49,713 nucleotides of DNA from Pseudobacillus lumedeiriae (GCF_044891285.1 NZ_JAUIYO010000018.1:1-49713); one strand, 5' to 3'; shown: positions 8,064 to 17,022, counted from the stretch's first letter. The notes: a model not told the origin generated them from the sequence alone. Program-made: numbers and translations.

Positions 8064-10058
8064 TTATACCTTCGGATCGTCTTTTTGATCCGGCTGCTGT
8101 GCCTTTTCTTCTGAAGAAGCTGGGTCGTTCTTTGTTTCAGAAGGTTCTTCCTTCTTCTGTACATTGACAACCATCTGCTCATCTTTAGATAATTTCAGCA
8201 CACTCGTTTCTTTGTCTGCTCCATACTTACGATCTGGCAGTGTTCCGTGATCAACAAGATGTGTAATTTGATCAGCATCTAATGTCTCTACATCCAGAAG
8301 TGTATTTGCGATCAACTCAAGTTTATCGCGATTTTCAGTTAAAATGTTTTTCGCGCGTGCATAACATTCCTTAATAATCGTTTGAATCTCAAGGTCGATT
8401 TCATATGCGATCGCATCCGAATAGTTCTGTTCGTTATTAAAGTCGCGGCCAAGGAACACTTGACCCCCAGAACTTTGACCGAACTGGAGCGGGCCGAGTT
8501 TGTCACTCATCCCAAATTCTGTTACCATTCGGCGGGCAATGCCTGTGGCGCGCTGGAAGTCATTGTGGGCACCAGTTGATACTTCACCGAAAATAATATC
8601 TTCCGCTACACGGCCGCCAAGCAAGCCAGTGATTTTATCAAGAAGTTCCGGCTTTGTCATAAAGTAACGATCTTCTTTCGGAAGCATAACGGCGTAACCG
8701 CCAGCCTGGCCTCGTGGAACAATTGTTACTTTATGCACCATCTCAGCTTCATCAAGCACAACTCCAATAACTGTGTGTCCTGCTTCATGGAAAGCAACAA
8801 TCTTTCTTTCCTTCTGGGAAATGACACGGCTTTTTTTCGCAGGACCTGCAATGACACGGTCAGTCGCCTCATCAATGTCACGCATATCAATTTTCTTCTT
8901 GTTGCGGCGTGCTGCTACAAGCGCCGCCTCGTTTAATAAGTTTTCAAGGTCTGCACCTGAAAACCCTGGTGTTCTCATTGCAATCGCTTTTAAATCTACG
9001 GTTTCGTCTAATGGCTTATTACGTGCATGAACATGCAGTACAGCTTCACGGCCCGTCACATCTGGACGATCGACTGTAATCTGACGGTCGAAACGACCTG
9101 GACGTAATAAAGCAGGGTCTAATATGTCAGGGCGGTTCGTTGCAGCGATGATAATAATTCCTTCATTCGCACTGAATCCGTCCATTTCAACTAAAAGCTG
9201 ATTTAATGTTTGTTCCCGTTCATCATGTCCTCCGCCTAAACCGGCTCCACGCTGACGTCCTACTGCATCAATCTCGTCAATAAAAATGATACATGGGGCA
9301 TTCTTTTTAGCGTTTTCAAACAAATCACGTACGCGGGAAGCCCCGACACCGACAAACATCTCTACGAAGTCAGATCCGCTGATTGTGAAAAACGGAACCC
9401 CTGCTTCCCCAGCTGCTGCCCGTGCAAGAAGCGTTTTACCGGTACCAGGAGGCCCAACTAAAAGAACCCCTTTAGGAATTCTTGCTCCTAATTCGGAAAA
9501 CTTACGCGGGTCTTTCAAGAATTCTACGACTTCTACTAACTCTTGCTTTTCTTCATCTGCCCCGGCTACGTCTTTAAAGCGCACTTTTTTCTTTTCATCA
9601 TTGTACAAACGGGCTTTGCTCTTTCCGAAATTCATCACTCGGCTGCCGCCGCCCTGCGCTTGGTTCAATAAGAAGAAGAACAATAAGAAGATAATTAAAA
9701 ATGGAATGATCGTTGTGAAGAAAGATACCCAGCCGCTCGTTTCTTTCGCAGGCAAGATTTCTACCTTCGCACTTTTTGCTGCTTCATCTACGCGATTTAG
9801 CATGTTCTCACTATTCATCACGTAAGTAAGGAAATACTCTCCGTCCTGTGCACCCTTCAACTGGCCACGAACCTCATATACCCCTCTTTCAGGCTGCATG
9901 GAGAATGTGTCTACCTGATCTTTTTCTAAATAGGAAACAAATTCATTGTACGTTATATTCTTATTCGGTTCATTATTATTATTGAAGTAACTGACAACCC
10001 CAATAATGACAAGAAAAACTAATAAATAAAATATGGTATAGCGAAAAATCCGGCTCAT
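8064..10058 (-). CDS. ftsH: ATP-dependent membrane zinc metalloprotease FtsH
   Basis: AAA+ protease that degrades membrane and regulatory proteins, and in Bacillus also affects sporulation. The 664-residue protein has two N-terminal membrane segments (about 5-25 and 113-132) enclosing an extracytoplasmic loop. It also has Walker A GPPGTGKT (202-209), Walker B IIFIDEID (257-264), an SRH region ending RPGRFDR (319-325), and the zinc site HEAGH (424-428). The C-terminal tail after about 610 is rich in Lys, Glu and Asp, making it somewhat longer than the 637-residue B. subtilis protein as I recall it. GGAGGAGGTAAGG precedes the ATG. It has its own leader and terminator, downstream of hpt. Confidence 0.97.
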   Translation of the reverse strand: MSRIFRYTIFYLLVFLVIIGVVSYFNNNNEPNKNITYNEFVSYLEKDQVDTFSMQPERGVYEVRGQLKGAQDGEYFLTYVMNSENMLNRVDEAAKSAKVEILPAKETSGWVSFFTTIIPFLIIFLLFFFLLNQAQGGGSRVMNFGKSKARLYNDEKKKVRFKDVAGADEEKQELVEVVEFLKDPRKFSELGARIPKGVLLVGPPGTGKTLLARAAAGEAGVPFFTISGSDFVEMFVGVGASRVRDLFENAKKNAPCIIFIDEIDAVGRQRGAGLGGGHDEREQTLNQLLVEMDGFSANEGIIIIAATNRPDILDPALLRPGRFDRQITVDRPDVTGREAVLHVHARNKPLDETVDLKAIAMRTPGFSGADLENLLNEAALVAARRNKKKIDMRDIDEATDRVIAGPAKKSRVISQKERKIVAFHEAGHTVIGVVLDEAEMVHKVTIVPRGQAGGYAVMLPKEDRYFMTKPELLDKITGLLGGRVAEDIIFGEVSTGAHNDFQRATGIARRMVTEFGMSDKLGPLQFGQSSGGQVFLGRDFNNEQNYSDAIAYEIDLEIQTIIKECYARAKNILTENRDKLELIANTLLDVETLDADQITHLVDHGTLPDRKYGADKETSVLKLSKDEQMVVNVQKKEEPSETKNDPASSEEKAQQPDQKDDPKV

Positions 10059-10182
10059 CCCTTACCTCCTCCCACGGTAAAAATACTGTATTCAATACTA
10101 TCATAGAAAATCTTGGCATTACAACTATTTGGCATACGGTCCGACCTATTCATATGTGTGGATCGACCTCTCTTATCCCTCA

Positions 10183-10725
10183 TCAGCTTTCATATATTTC
10201 GGGCTTTAGAATGCCGATGTAAGGAAGGTTTCTGTATTTCTCCGCAAAGTCCAGGCCATAACCGACAACAAAAGCATCCGGCACGTTAAATCCAACCATA
10301 TCAGCCTGAATGTCCGCCTTTCTGCCGGCTGGTTTATCTAAAAGTGTGACAATCTTAACCGATTTTGCTTTCCGGTGTCGAAAAAGCTCTACGAGATAGC
10401 TAAGCGTCAAACCGCTGTCAATAATATCTTCCACGATTAATATATGTCTGCCTTCTACTGATGCATCAAGATCCTTCACAATTTTTACTTCTCCTGAGGA
10501 AGTAGTCGAGCGGCCATAGCTTGAAACCGCCATGAAATCCATTTCTAAATAAGTATCGACGCGTTTAAGCAAATCAGACATGAAAGGCATAGCCCCTTTT
10601 AACACGCCAATAACAAGAGGAAACTTATCCTTGTACTCTTCTGTCAGCTCAAGACCGAGCTCTTTAATTTTCTCTTGAATTTCTTCTTCTGTAATCAGTA
10701 CTTTTTCGATATCCTGATTTAGCAA
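10183..10725 (-). CDS. hpt: Hypoxanthine-guanine phosphoribosyltransferase
   Basis: Purine salvage enzyme that joins hypoxanthine or guanine to PRPP. The 180-residue protein has the PRPP-binding signature VLIVEDIIDSGLTLSYL (about 97-113) and flexible-loop residues SYGRSTTSSG upstream. The start is a TTG (10725) with AGGAGG nine bases upstream. It follows tilS by 12 bases and precedes ftsH, the conserved tilS-hpt-ftsH order. In B. subtilis HprT and TilS jointly act on ftsH expression; the same gene order suggests, but does not prove, this here. Confidence 0.96.
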   Translation of the reverse strand: MLNQDIEKVLITEEEIQEKIKELGLELTEEYKDKFPLVIGVLKGAMPFMSDLLKRVDTYLEMDFMAVSSYGRSTTSSGEVKIVKDLDASVEGRHILIVEDIIDSGLTLSYLVELFRHRKAKSVKIVTLLDKPAGRKADIQADMVGFNVPDAFVVGYGLDFAEKYRNLPYIGILKPEIYES

Positions 10726-10737
10726 TTTATTAGCCTC

Positions 10738-12117
10738 CTAGAAGTGATTACGTATATAAATTAATATTAAATGGTTGCCTGTAGAACCCGCTTTTTCATA
10801 CTTGGACTTTTTCAAGCCGGGCACCCAAAGCAGTTTCCCCTCGCCATCTGTTACAATGGGCCATTGATCACGTCGAGTACGGGCAATTTTTTCATCAATA
10901 AATAGATCTTTTACTTTTTTTGAACCATTCATGCCCTTTGGCTGAATTTTATCACCTTGTTTTCTTGTACGAACGCAAAGCGGAAGCTTCACTTGCCGGT
11001 CAAGGATCATATATTCACTTTCCATTCTTGTATGCGGAGTTTGATCTGTTAGAACAAAGCGACCGCCGTACGGCCAGGAAATCTGATCTTCCACGTTCAA
11101 TTCAAAAGCATATTCCTGCTTTTCTTCGGTGCTAAACTTAAAGACGCATAGGTGATATTCACGACAAACTTTCAACCCATGGGGCAAGTCCAATTCCCAT
11201 GAGTTTTTGTCGTCTTTTAAAAGCTGTAAAATCTGTTGAATATGTATGAAAGAGAAGGAACTTTTCCCATCATAAAGATAGTTTAATATTAGATGAATCC
11301 CCCTTTTTTGTAAAGGCAAAGGCATTGCCTGAAACGCTTCAATTTTTAAGGAGGATGCGTGTTCGTTTTTTTGCCAAATATTCTTCATTTTCTCTTTCGT
11401 TAATTCTCCCAAAAACTCATTATCTTCATTTAGTTCTTCACTAAGCCGTTGAAAATGATCATGAACTTTTGGGTTTTCTTTTTTTAAAAAAGGAAGAAGG
11501 TGAAGCCGAAAACGATTACGTGTATAGACAGCTTTTGTGTTGCTCGGGTCTAAACACGGATTTAACTCGAAATAATGGCAATACTCCTCGATCATCTCCT
11601 TATCGAGAGTAAGAAGCGGCCGAATAACTTCTCCGCCCGCGAAAGGCCTTCGAACAGGAATGCCGCTGCGGCTGCCTGCTCCTTTTACAAGCTGCATCAT
11701 AATGGTCTCTACTTGGTCATCCCCGTGATGGGCAAGTGCCAATTTATCTGCTGAAAATTTCTGCATGCCCCTTCCGAAAAACTCATACCGAATGCGGCGA
11801 GACACCTCTTGCAGCCCCCCGCTCGTTTCCTCTAAAACTTTTGCGATATTCATTCGCTCCGCATAAAAAGGAATATTTCTTCTTTTACAAAATTGCTCAA
11901 CAAACTTTAATTCTTGATACGATTCTTCTCCCCTAAACATATGATCAAGGTGGAGAGCAAACACTTCAATGCCTAAAGATTCCCGTCTGCTCTCCAAGTA
12001 AGCGAGCAATGATAAAGAATCCGGTCCGCCTGATACTCCTACAGCAATTCTATCTCCTGCTTTAATTAGCCGGTGGCGATTGATAAACCTTTTAACCTTT
12101 TCCTCATATACGAGCAT
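10738..12117 (-). CDS. tilS: tRNA(Ile)-lysidine synthase
   Basis: Attaches lysine to C34 of tRNA-Ile(CAU) using ATP, so the tRNA reads AUA; essential in most bacteria. The 459-residue protein has the PP-loop SGGPDS (about 29-34), the following HLDHMFRGEES segment, AHHGDDQVET near 131, and a C-terminal domain ending in KVKDLFIDEKI and RRDQWPIV. GAAGAGGAAG precedes the ATG. It forms an operon with hpt 12 bases downstream. A candidate start for co-transcription from yabT is 63 bases upstream, with no terminator seen in between. Confidence 0.96.
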   Translation of the reverse strand: MLVYEEKVKRFINRHRLIKAGDRIAVGVSGGPDSLSLLAYLESRRESLGIEVFALHLDHMFRGEESYQELKFVEQFCKRRNIPFYAERMNIAKVLEETSGGLQEVSRRIRYEFFGRGMQKFSADKLALAHHGDDQVETIMMQLVKGAGSRSGIPVRRPFAGGEVIRPLLTLDKEMIEEYCHYFELNPCLDPSNTKAVYTRNRFRLHLLPFLKKENPKVHDHFQRLSEELNEDNEFLGELTKEKMKNIWQKNEHASSLKIEAFQAMPLPLQKRGIHLILNYLYDGKSSFSFIHIQQILQLLKDDKNSWELDLPHGLKVCREYHLCVFKFSTEEKQEYAFELNVEDQISWPYGGRFVLTDQTPHTRMESEYMILDRQVKLPLCVRTRKQGDKIQPKGMNGSKKVKDLFIDEKIARTRRDQWPIVTDGEGKLLWVPGLKKSKYEKAGSTGNHLILIYIRNHF

Positions 12118-12180
12118 TTCTTCCTCTTCCCGCCCTTTTTTATTGACTATATTAACATTTCACAACCAAAGAATAAAATA

Positions 12181-13146
12181 CTACCTAAGCAATTCCACCA
12201 GTACGTATAAAACGTAAAGCACAGCAACACATAAAATAGATGTTAAGGTGAGCAGCTGCTGTTCTTTCTTTTTCTTTCGCTTCAGCTGTGATCTGCCGCT
12301 GCTTGCACGAGCAACCGGCCTCATTTTTACCTCTTCTTTTTCTGCCGTCCGATGACCAAGAGCAGCAAGCAGCTCCTTCCGCATCGCCTTGGCAGAAGAA
12401 TACTTTCCTTGCAGTGCTTTAATTAAAACAGGAGCAAACGGATGCAGTTCCCGCTTTTGCCTGACTTTCACTATAATTTGCTTCACACCGCTTTCATCTC
12501 TTGGGAACCTCTCAGGATAAACAAGATTGACCGCTACCATTGCTGCAGCAAACAAGTCGTAAGAGGGTTCTGCCTTCCGTGAACCCGCCCGCCAGTAACC
12601 CCTATCAAAAAACTCCGTATACTCTTTTACAGCTCTCCCTATCTTTGTCGTTCCGCCAACATCTATACAGCGAAGAGCGAAAGGCGGACCTGATACTATC
12701 AAATTATCTGGTTTAATGTCACCAAAAATCCAGCCAGCTTCATGAAGCATTTGCAAATTTTCAAGCAGCTGTAAAAGCAATACACCAATCCAAGACGGTC
12801 CCCTTGCTTGGATAAAAGTAGAGAGCGTCGGTCCCTGTATATATTCCATGACGTAAAACGGATGAACTCCATATTGGTTTTCCCAATCATCTGCATCTAA
12901 TAAAGAAGGTCCAAGGGAAGACCCCTGGACCTTAGCAAACGCCTTCAAAACGTTCATTTCAGCTGTAATGGATAGCGGACTGCTGAACTTTAAAGCAGCT
13001 GCGCCATCTGTTCCATTTACTAAGTAGACTGTGCCAGCAGCTCCTTTACCAAGCATTCTCTCCACTAAATAGGCTTGTTTATGCCATTTCCCATGTATAA
13101 CGGCTCCCCGGCCAACATTAAACGGACTTTTCGATGTATTCATCAT
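12181..13146 (-). CDS. yabT: Membrane-anchored Ser/Thr kinase, YabT (PrkD)-like
   Basis: Hanks-type kinase; the B. subtilis relative acts in the forespore, is stimulated by DNA and phosphorylates RecA. From residue 1 of the proposed start, the glycine loop GKGAAGTVYLV is near 33-43, the VMEYIQGP hinge near 105, the catalytic loop FGDIKPDN near 140, and the metal-binding Asp within CIDVGGT instead of DFG. A Lys/Arg-rich linker (about 265-297) precedes a C-terminal membrane segment near 299-318. The start at 13146 (two successive ATG codons) matches YabT N-termini; the longer frame begins with a GTG inside yabS. It overlaps yabS by 29 bases. Confidence 0.88.
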   Translation of the reverse strand: MMNTSKSPFNVGRGAVIHGKWHKQAYLVERMLGKGAAGTVYLVNGTDGAAALKFSSPLSITAEMNVLKAFAKVQGSSLGPSLLDADDWENQYGVHPFYVMEYIQGPTLSTFIQARGPSWIGVLLLQLLENLQMLHEAGWIFGDIKPDNLIVSGPPFALRCIDVGGTTKIGRAVKEYTEFFDRGYWRAGSRKAEPSYDLFAAAMVAVNLVYPERFPRDESGVKQIIVKVRQKRELHPFAPVLIKALQGKYSSAKAMRKELLAALGHRTAEKEEVKMRPVARASSGRSQLKRKKKKEQQLLTLTSILCVAVLYVLYVLVELLR

Positions 13147-13852
13147 CACTTGATAACCAGCCTTTTTTGCTCCGTTTCTTATTAAAGCGGGAGATAGCTT
13201 CACGAATCGCAGGGCCCGTTGGCGTTAACCCTCCAGGAGAGAGTTTCGAGAATACCGCTGTGAGTGAATCAAGCTTTGGCGTCCAGTCAAGCAGCTGTTC
13301 AGTTTCTTTCTTTTTCCCAGGAAATACGGATAACGAAAACAAATTGCTGCCCATTCTCGCATTCATGCTTAATGATAAGTCAAGAAGCGCTTCTTTTACC
13401 GTTGGCAGCTTACTTTTCATACTTGCACTCGTATCAACTAAGATCACTACCTCCAAGTCAGCTGTTTCACCAAGTTCATCTACTACTTCCATCACTTCAC
13501 CACGAGTATCTGGAGGCAGCGCTTCCATCGATGTCTCTTTATGCAGTATCTTTTTTAATTGCTCATTCACTACCCCTTGCAGCGTTTGAGTCATCGCTTG
13601 TCTCGTTACCATTTGTACGGTATGAGAAAGCTGCTGCGCATAAACCGTCTGACTAATCCCGCCGCCAGAAAGAGCAATTTGGTCAATCTCCTGAAATCCA
13701 CGGTGATCAGCTGCCTCATCATCTACAATTCCAATCACATTTACAGTAATCCCCTGCTCACGAGCTAAAGCCGCCATAGCAACCGGATCTTCTCCGTGGT
13801 TCGAACATCCATCTGTCAGCAATAAAATTTGCCGAATCGTCCCTTGTTTCAT
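13118..13852 (-). CDS. yabS: von Willebrand factor A-domain protein, YabS-like
   Basis: A 244-residue cytosolic protein with an N-terminal half ending a vWA-like fold (LLLTDGCSN near residue 10) and a second half with an intact MIDAS motif DTSASM (near 139-144), followed by LTPTGPA, the usual third MIDAS element. No signal peptide or membrane segment is seen. It lies between spoIIE and yabT, overlapping yabT, as in B. subtilis, and a SigF-type promoter precedes it, so expression in the forespore is likely. Function is unknown; pairing with the kinase suggests a shared role. Confidence 0.88.
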   Translation of the reverse strand: MKQGTIRQILLLTDGCSNHGEDPVAMAALAREQGITVNVIGIVDDEAADHRGFQEIDQIALSGGGISQTVYAQQLSHTVQMVTRQAMTQTLQGVVNEQLKKILHKETSMEALPPDTRGEVMEVVDELGETADLEVVILVDTSASMKSKLPTVKEALLDLSLSMNARMGSNLFSLSVFPGKKKETEQLLDWTPKLDSLTAVFSKLSPGGLTPTGPAIREAISRFNKKRSKKGWLSSDDEYIEKSV

Positions 13853-13883
13853 CGTAACCCCTCCAACCTCAACGAGTTACCTT

Positions 13884-13913
13884 CATCCTCGCCGAAAAAG
13901 AGAAAGTTTATAC
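13884..13913 (-). promoter_or_regulatory. SigF-type promoter of yabS-yabT
   Basis: On the minus strand, GTATA (13909-13913) and GGCGAGGATG (13884-13893) are 15 bases apart. This fits the SigF pattern GYWTA-N15-GGNNANANTR with one mismatch. It lies about 35 bases upstream of yabS and after spoIIE, and agrees with forespore expression of yabT known in B. subtilis. Confidence 0.65.
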
Positions 13914-13938
13914 TTATTTAACGGGCAAATTGGCAGCT

Positions 13939-16428
13939 TTAAGAAATTTTCTTTTTCCTTTTTGGGAAGCTTATAGGGATAGATGTCCACTTCGGAAGAT
14001 TATGTTCTACCTTGGCAACAACTACCGTCATATCATCTTCAATTTCTCCGGATCGTGTTCTGATCACTTCCTCCATAAGCAGGTCCGCAATCGTTTGTGG
14101 ATCTTCCGTTTCTATTTCTTGTATTTTTCGTTTCATCCATAAATCATGATTTTCTACATTTTTCGGTCCTTCAAACACACCGTCACTCATCATAATAATT
14201 AAATCACCAGATTTTAGCTGCTCGCTCACGACATCGACTTCGAATTCCTGCAAAATGCCAATTGGTAAATTGCTTGCTTCTACTTTCATGATTTTGCTGC
14301 CTCGTTTAATAAAACTTGGTGTCGATCCTACCTTCAAGAAGTTTGCGACTGCATCCTGCAGGTCAATAATAACTAGGTCAAGTGTGGAATAAATTTCATC
14401 TGTAGTGCGCAAAGAAAGGATGGAATTGACCGACTTAATCGCTACTTTCTCTTCGATACCTGATTTTAAAATTTGCTGAAGCAGCCGAAGTGTTTCGTGA
14501 CTTTCGTAGTGTGCTCGTTCGCCATTTCCCATTCCATCACTAATAGCTATTGCATATTTCCCCGCACCAAGGTCGATCGTCGAGTAGCTGTCTCCTGATA
14601 CTAATCCACCGCCTTTAGCCGCATGGGCAGCACCTGTTTCCACTGCAAATGCCTTCGCCGACCGGAAAGTCACGTGACAAACACCAGCAGGCCCGCCCTC
14701 ACACTCTTCTTTGTGAACAATTACGTTATCACCCAAAATATCAGAAAGCATCGGGGCAACAAGTTTTTGACATTCTCCGTGGCTGTTATCGCCAAAAGGA
14801 ATGATAATTTCGATATCTACATTGCTTTTGTTCAAGTTGTAAATATCTATATGCTCAATTTCTAAACCAAACGCCTCAATGGCCTCAAATATTTGCTCTT
14901 CCTGATGATAATGATTTTCCCGCTCCCGCTGAATCTCCTCAGCGAAATCACTCATCACTTCAGATACTCCCCGCAGCTGTTCTGCTACGAGTTTCCGACT
15001 ATCTTGTACTTGCTTTTTTAATTTTTGGTTCGCTTGATAATAAGTCAGCTGCTGCTGCATCGCTTCCTCTACTCGTTTTGGCCGGAAGCAATGGATATCA
15101 AGTTCCTTCGATAGCTTTTGCGAAAGCTCAGCTTGGCCGCTATCCAATTCGTAAAGCACGTCTTTCATTAAGTGATACGTTTGGTGGAAACTCGTCGTCC
15201 AACACTGCTCTTTTTTAAAACACGTCTGGCATGTTTTTTCCGTGACATGGCTCAAAAACATATCTAATTCCCGTTCTTCATAATCATCAAGCGTATCAAC
15301 ATTATAGTGAGAGAAACTCTTGGAGAGTGCTTGGAACACGTCGGAAAACTGTTCAACCCTGCTTGCTGTCACATCCCTCATCTTTCTTAAATATTGCTGC
15401 TGTTCATTCGAATGTTCCGCCGTCCCTGGTATAAGCTTAGCCAGCTGATCTGTAAACATTTTAGGCGTTAAAAACAAAAGAGCAATCGCCGCCAAGGATT
15501 CGTACAGCGTTTGCATGATCGGTACTCCCTGCTCCCCATACATGCCGGCAAGTAATGTGGCTATGATCAGACCACCTGCCGCTCCGGCTTTCCTCCATTC
15601 CTTCAACAGTCCTCCCAATAAACCAGCAAACGCCAGCAGACTCATTTGAAAAAAGCTCGACACACTTGCCAAACTAAAAATGAGTCCAGTAACTACACCA
15701 ACCGTTGATCCGACAGCTGCTCCCGAAATAAAAGAAAAAACCAACACTAAATACCTCGAGAAAATATGTTCAATCGATAAACCGTACAGCGACCAGCCAA
15801 TCGTACCGGACGTAATGGATGCAAGCATAATAATTAAACTTACAACTTCTTCAATTTTCAATGTTTTTATCCGTTTTTTCAGTGATAAAAACGGAATACT
15901 TTGCATAAAGATAAGGGTAAGCACAAATGCGAGCGAGGATTCAATCGCTGCCATTAACACATCATATGGAAGAAATTGTTGACCGCTTTGAAAAAAAGAA
16001 AACACCGATTTTACTGCCATAACAGTAAAGAAAACAAAAAACGGCAAAGATACCGTGTGTTCTCTGTGAAAATTTTTTAGTAAACGGTAGGTAATTAAAA
16101 ACAGCACGATACAGGAAAAGGAATAGCCTATCTGCTCAATGGATAAAGTTAAGGACCCTGCAAGCAAACCAATTAAAGCAAGCGGTGCACACTCCCGCCT
16201 TAGCATAAAAACGGCTGCAAAAAATGGAAGGGAAAACGGCGTTAAATGGGACAGGATCAATGCGCGCCCTAATAAAAAGCCAATGAGCAACAAAACAAAC
16301 CCCTTCTCAAGCATCAATACTTGTAAATGGACGGAAAACTGTTTAAGCCCTTTGAACACTTCCACTTTTGGCCCCTCTAACCCTACACGATTAACCGGCT
16401 CTGCCAAACTTCTTTCCGCTTTCTCCAT
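13939..16428 (-). CDS. spoIIE: Stage II sporulation protein E (PP2C-type phosphatase)
   Basis: Dephosphorylates SpoIIAA-P to release SigF in the forespore, and interacts with FtsZ at the polar septum. The 829-residue protein starts with a short cytoplasmic segment, then about ten membrane segments (roughly 45-325), a central regulatory region with CQTCFKKEQC, and a C-terminal PP2C phosphatase domain. Phosphatase metal ligands are visible as SDGMGNG (about 630-636), SDGVFEGP (near 748) and DDMTVVV (near 798). TAGGAGTG precedes the ATG. Its promoter has the 21-base spacer and 0A box expected for Spo0A control. It precedes yabS-yabT as in B. subtilis. Confidence 0.97.
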   Translation of the reverse strand: MEKAERSLAEPVNRVGLEGPKVEVFKGLKQFSVHLQVLMLEKGFVLLLIGFLLGRALILSHLTPFSLPFFAAVFMLRRECAPLALIGLLAGSLTLSIEQIGYSFSCIVLFLITYRLLKNFHREHTVSLPFFVFFTVMAVKSVFSFFQSGQQFLPYDVLMAAIESSLAFVLTLIFMQSIPFLSLKKRIKTLKIEEVVSLIIMLASITSGTIGWSLYGLSIEHIFSRYLVLVFSFISGAAVGSTVGVVTGLIFSLASVSSFFQMSLLAFAGLLGGLLKEWRKAGAAGGLIIATLLAGMYGEQGVPIMQTLYESLAAIALLFLTPKMFTDQLAKLIPGTAEHSNEQQQYLRKMRDVTASRVEQFSDVFQALSKSFSHYNVDTLDDYEERELDMFLSHVTEKTCQTCFKKEQCWTTSFHQTYHLMKDVLYELDSGQAELSQKLSKELDIHCFRPKRVEEAMQQQLTYYQANQKLKKQVQDSRKLVAEQLRGVSEVMSDFAEEIQRERENHYHQEEQIFEAIEAFGLEIEHIDIYNLNKSNVDIEIIIPFGDNSHGECQKLVAPMLSDILGDNVIVHKEECEGGPAGVCHVTFRSAKAFAVETGAAHAAKGGGLVSGDSYSTIDLGAGKYAIAISDGMGNGERAHYESHETLRLLQQILKSGIEEKVAIKSVNSILSLRTTDEIYSTLDLVIIDLQDAVANFLKVGSTPSFIKRGSKIMKVEASNLPIGILQEFEVDVVSEQLKSGDLIIMMSDGVFEGPKNVENHDLWMKRKIQEIETEDPQTIADLLMEEVIRTRSGEIEDDMTVVVAKVEHNLPKWTSIPISFPKRKKKIS

Positions 16429-16462
16429 ATTTTAACACTCCTATTCACGTTTCTTTGCTGTC

Positions 16463-16495
16463 ATTATACAAAACGTCCTTTTCAAAGTTTGTCAA
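16463..16495 (-). promoter_or_regulatory. spoIIE promoter with 21-base spacer
   Basis: On the minus strand, TTGACA (16490-16495) and TATAAT (16463-16468), both perfect consensus, are separated by 21 bases instead of 17. The B. subtilis spoIIE promoter has the same unusual spacing, where Spo0A-P makes it usable by SigA polymerase. Confidence 0.9.
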
Positions 16496-16520
16496 AAAGG
16501 GAAGGCTTTCCAAAAAAGTG

Positions 16521-16527
16521 TTCGACA
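16521..16527 (-). promoter_or_regulatory. Spo0A box upstream of spoIIE
   Basis: TGTCGAA on the minus strand is a perfect core 0A box 25 bases upstream of the spoIIE -35. On the plus strand, TTTGTCAAAAA (16488-16498), overlapping the -35, also fits the longer 0A consensus. Confidence 0.75.
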
Positions 16528-16568
16528 GCAAGAACAGTCACTTTTTTTACAATCTATTAAAAAAGTAA

Positions 16569-16597
16569 TTGACAATCATCCGTAATCTAAGTAATAT
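16569..16597 (+). promoter_or_regulatory. Promoter of the tRNA-Met/tRNA-Glu pair
   Basis: TTGACA (16569-16574) and TAATAT (16592-16597) are 17 bases apart, with the first tRNA starting 29 bases downstream. It fires away from the divergent spoIIE promoter; the two -35 boxes are 73 bases apart. Confidence 0.85.
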
Positions 16598-16626
16598 AGT
16601 CATTGTGTTTAATGTTCTCTTGTTTT

Positions 16627-16700
16627 GGCGGTGTAGCTCAGCTGGCTAGAGCGTACGGTTCATACCCGTGAGGTCGGGGGTTCGATCCCCTCCGCCGCTA
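16627..16700 (+). tRNA. tRNA-Met (CAU)
   Basis: A 74-base cloverleaf with acceptor GGCGGTG/CGCCGCT, D arm GCTC...GAGC, anticodon stem TACGG/CCGTG with anticodon CAT at 16661-16663, and T arm GGGGG-TTCGATC-CCCTC. The sequence matches the elongator-type tRNA-Met found next to spoIIE in B. subtilis. CCA is not encoded (TTA follows the discriminator A), so CCA must be added. Confidence 0.96.
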
Positions 16701-16756
16701 TTAAAGAATGTTCATAAGCAGCTGGTATTCTATTGCTCGCTGCTGTATTGTAAAAA

Positions 16757-16828
16757 GGCCCGTTGGTCAAGCGGTTAAGACACCGCCCTTTCACGGCGGT
16801 AACACGGGTTCGAATCCCGTACGGGTCA
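16757..16828 (+). tRNA. tRNA-Glu (UUC)
   Basis: A 72-base cloverleaf with acceptor GGCCCGT/ACGGGTC, D arm GTC...GAC, anticodon stem CCGCC/GGCGG with anticodon TTC at 16790-16792, and T arm ACGGG-TTCGAAT-CCCGT. The CCA end is not encoded. It follows tRNA-Met by 56 bases and is followed by a strong terminator. Confidence 0.97.
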
Positions 16829-16834
16829 TCGGCA

Positions 16835-16887
16835 CAAAAAACCAGATGTTCGCAGATCCAAGTGGTCTGTCGGAAATCTGGTTTTTT
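16835..16887 (+). terminator. tRNA operon terminator
   Basis: Outer stem AAAAAACCAGAT/ATCTGGTTTTTT (16835-16846 and 16876-16887) with an inner CAGATCCA/TGGTCTG pairing makes a long hairpin with a T-run on the plus strand, 6 bases after tRNA-Glu. Confidence 0.92.
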
Positions 16888-17022
16888 ACTTTGGTCAATA
16901 TTCGCCAGTTTTTTTAATGACCAGCAAAAAACAGCAGCTTTTTCTTTACATAACGCGGCCGCTCATGTATTCATGTTCACTTGATCTATAAGCTTCACAG
17001 CTTGACGACGAATCGCACAAAT

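Noticed and set aside
9286..9825. A 179-codon plus-strand open frame inside ftsH
   Set aside because: It is the complement of a strongly conserved coding region, and its composition follows from the AAA+ codons on the other strand.
16708..16984. Open frames on the plus strand covering tRNA-Glu
   Set aside because: They run through the tRNA and its terminator, have no ribosome site and no recognisable product.
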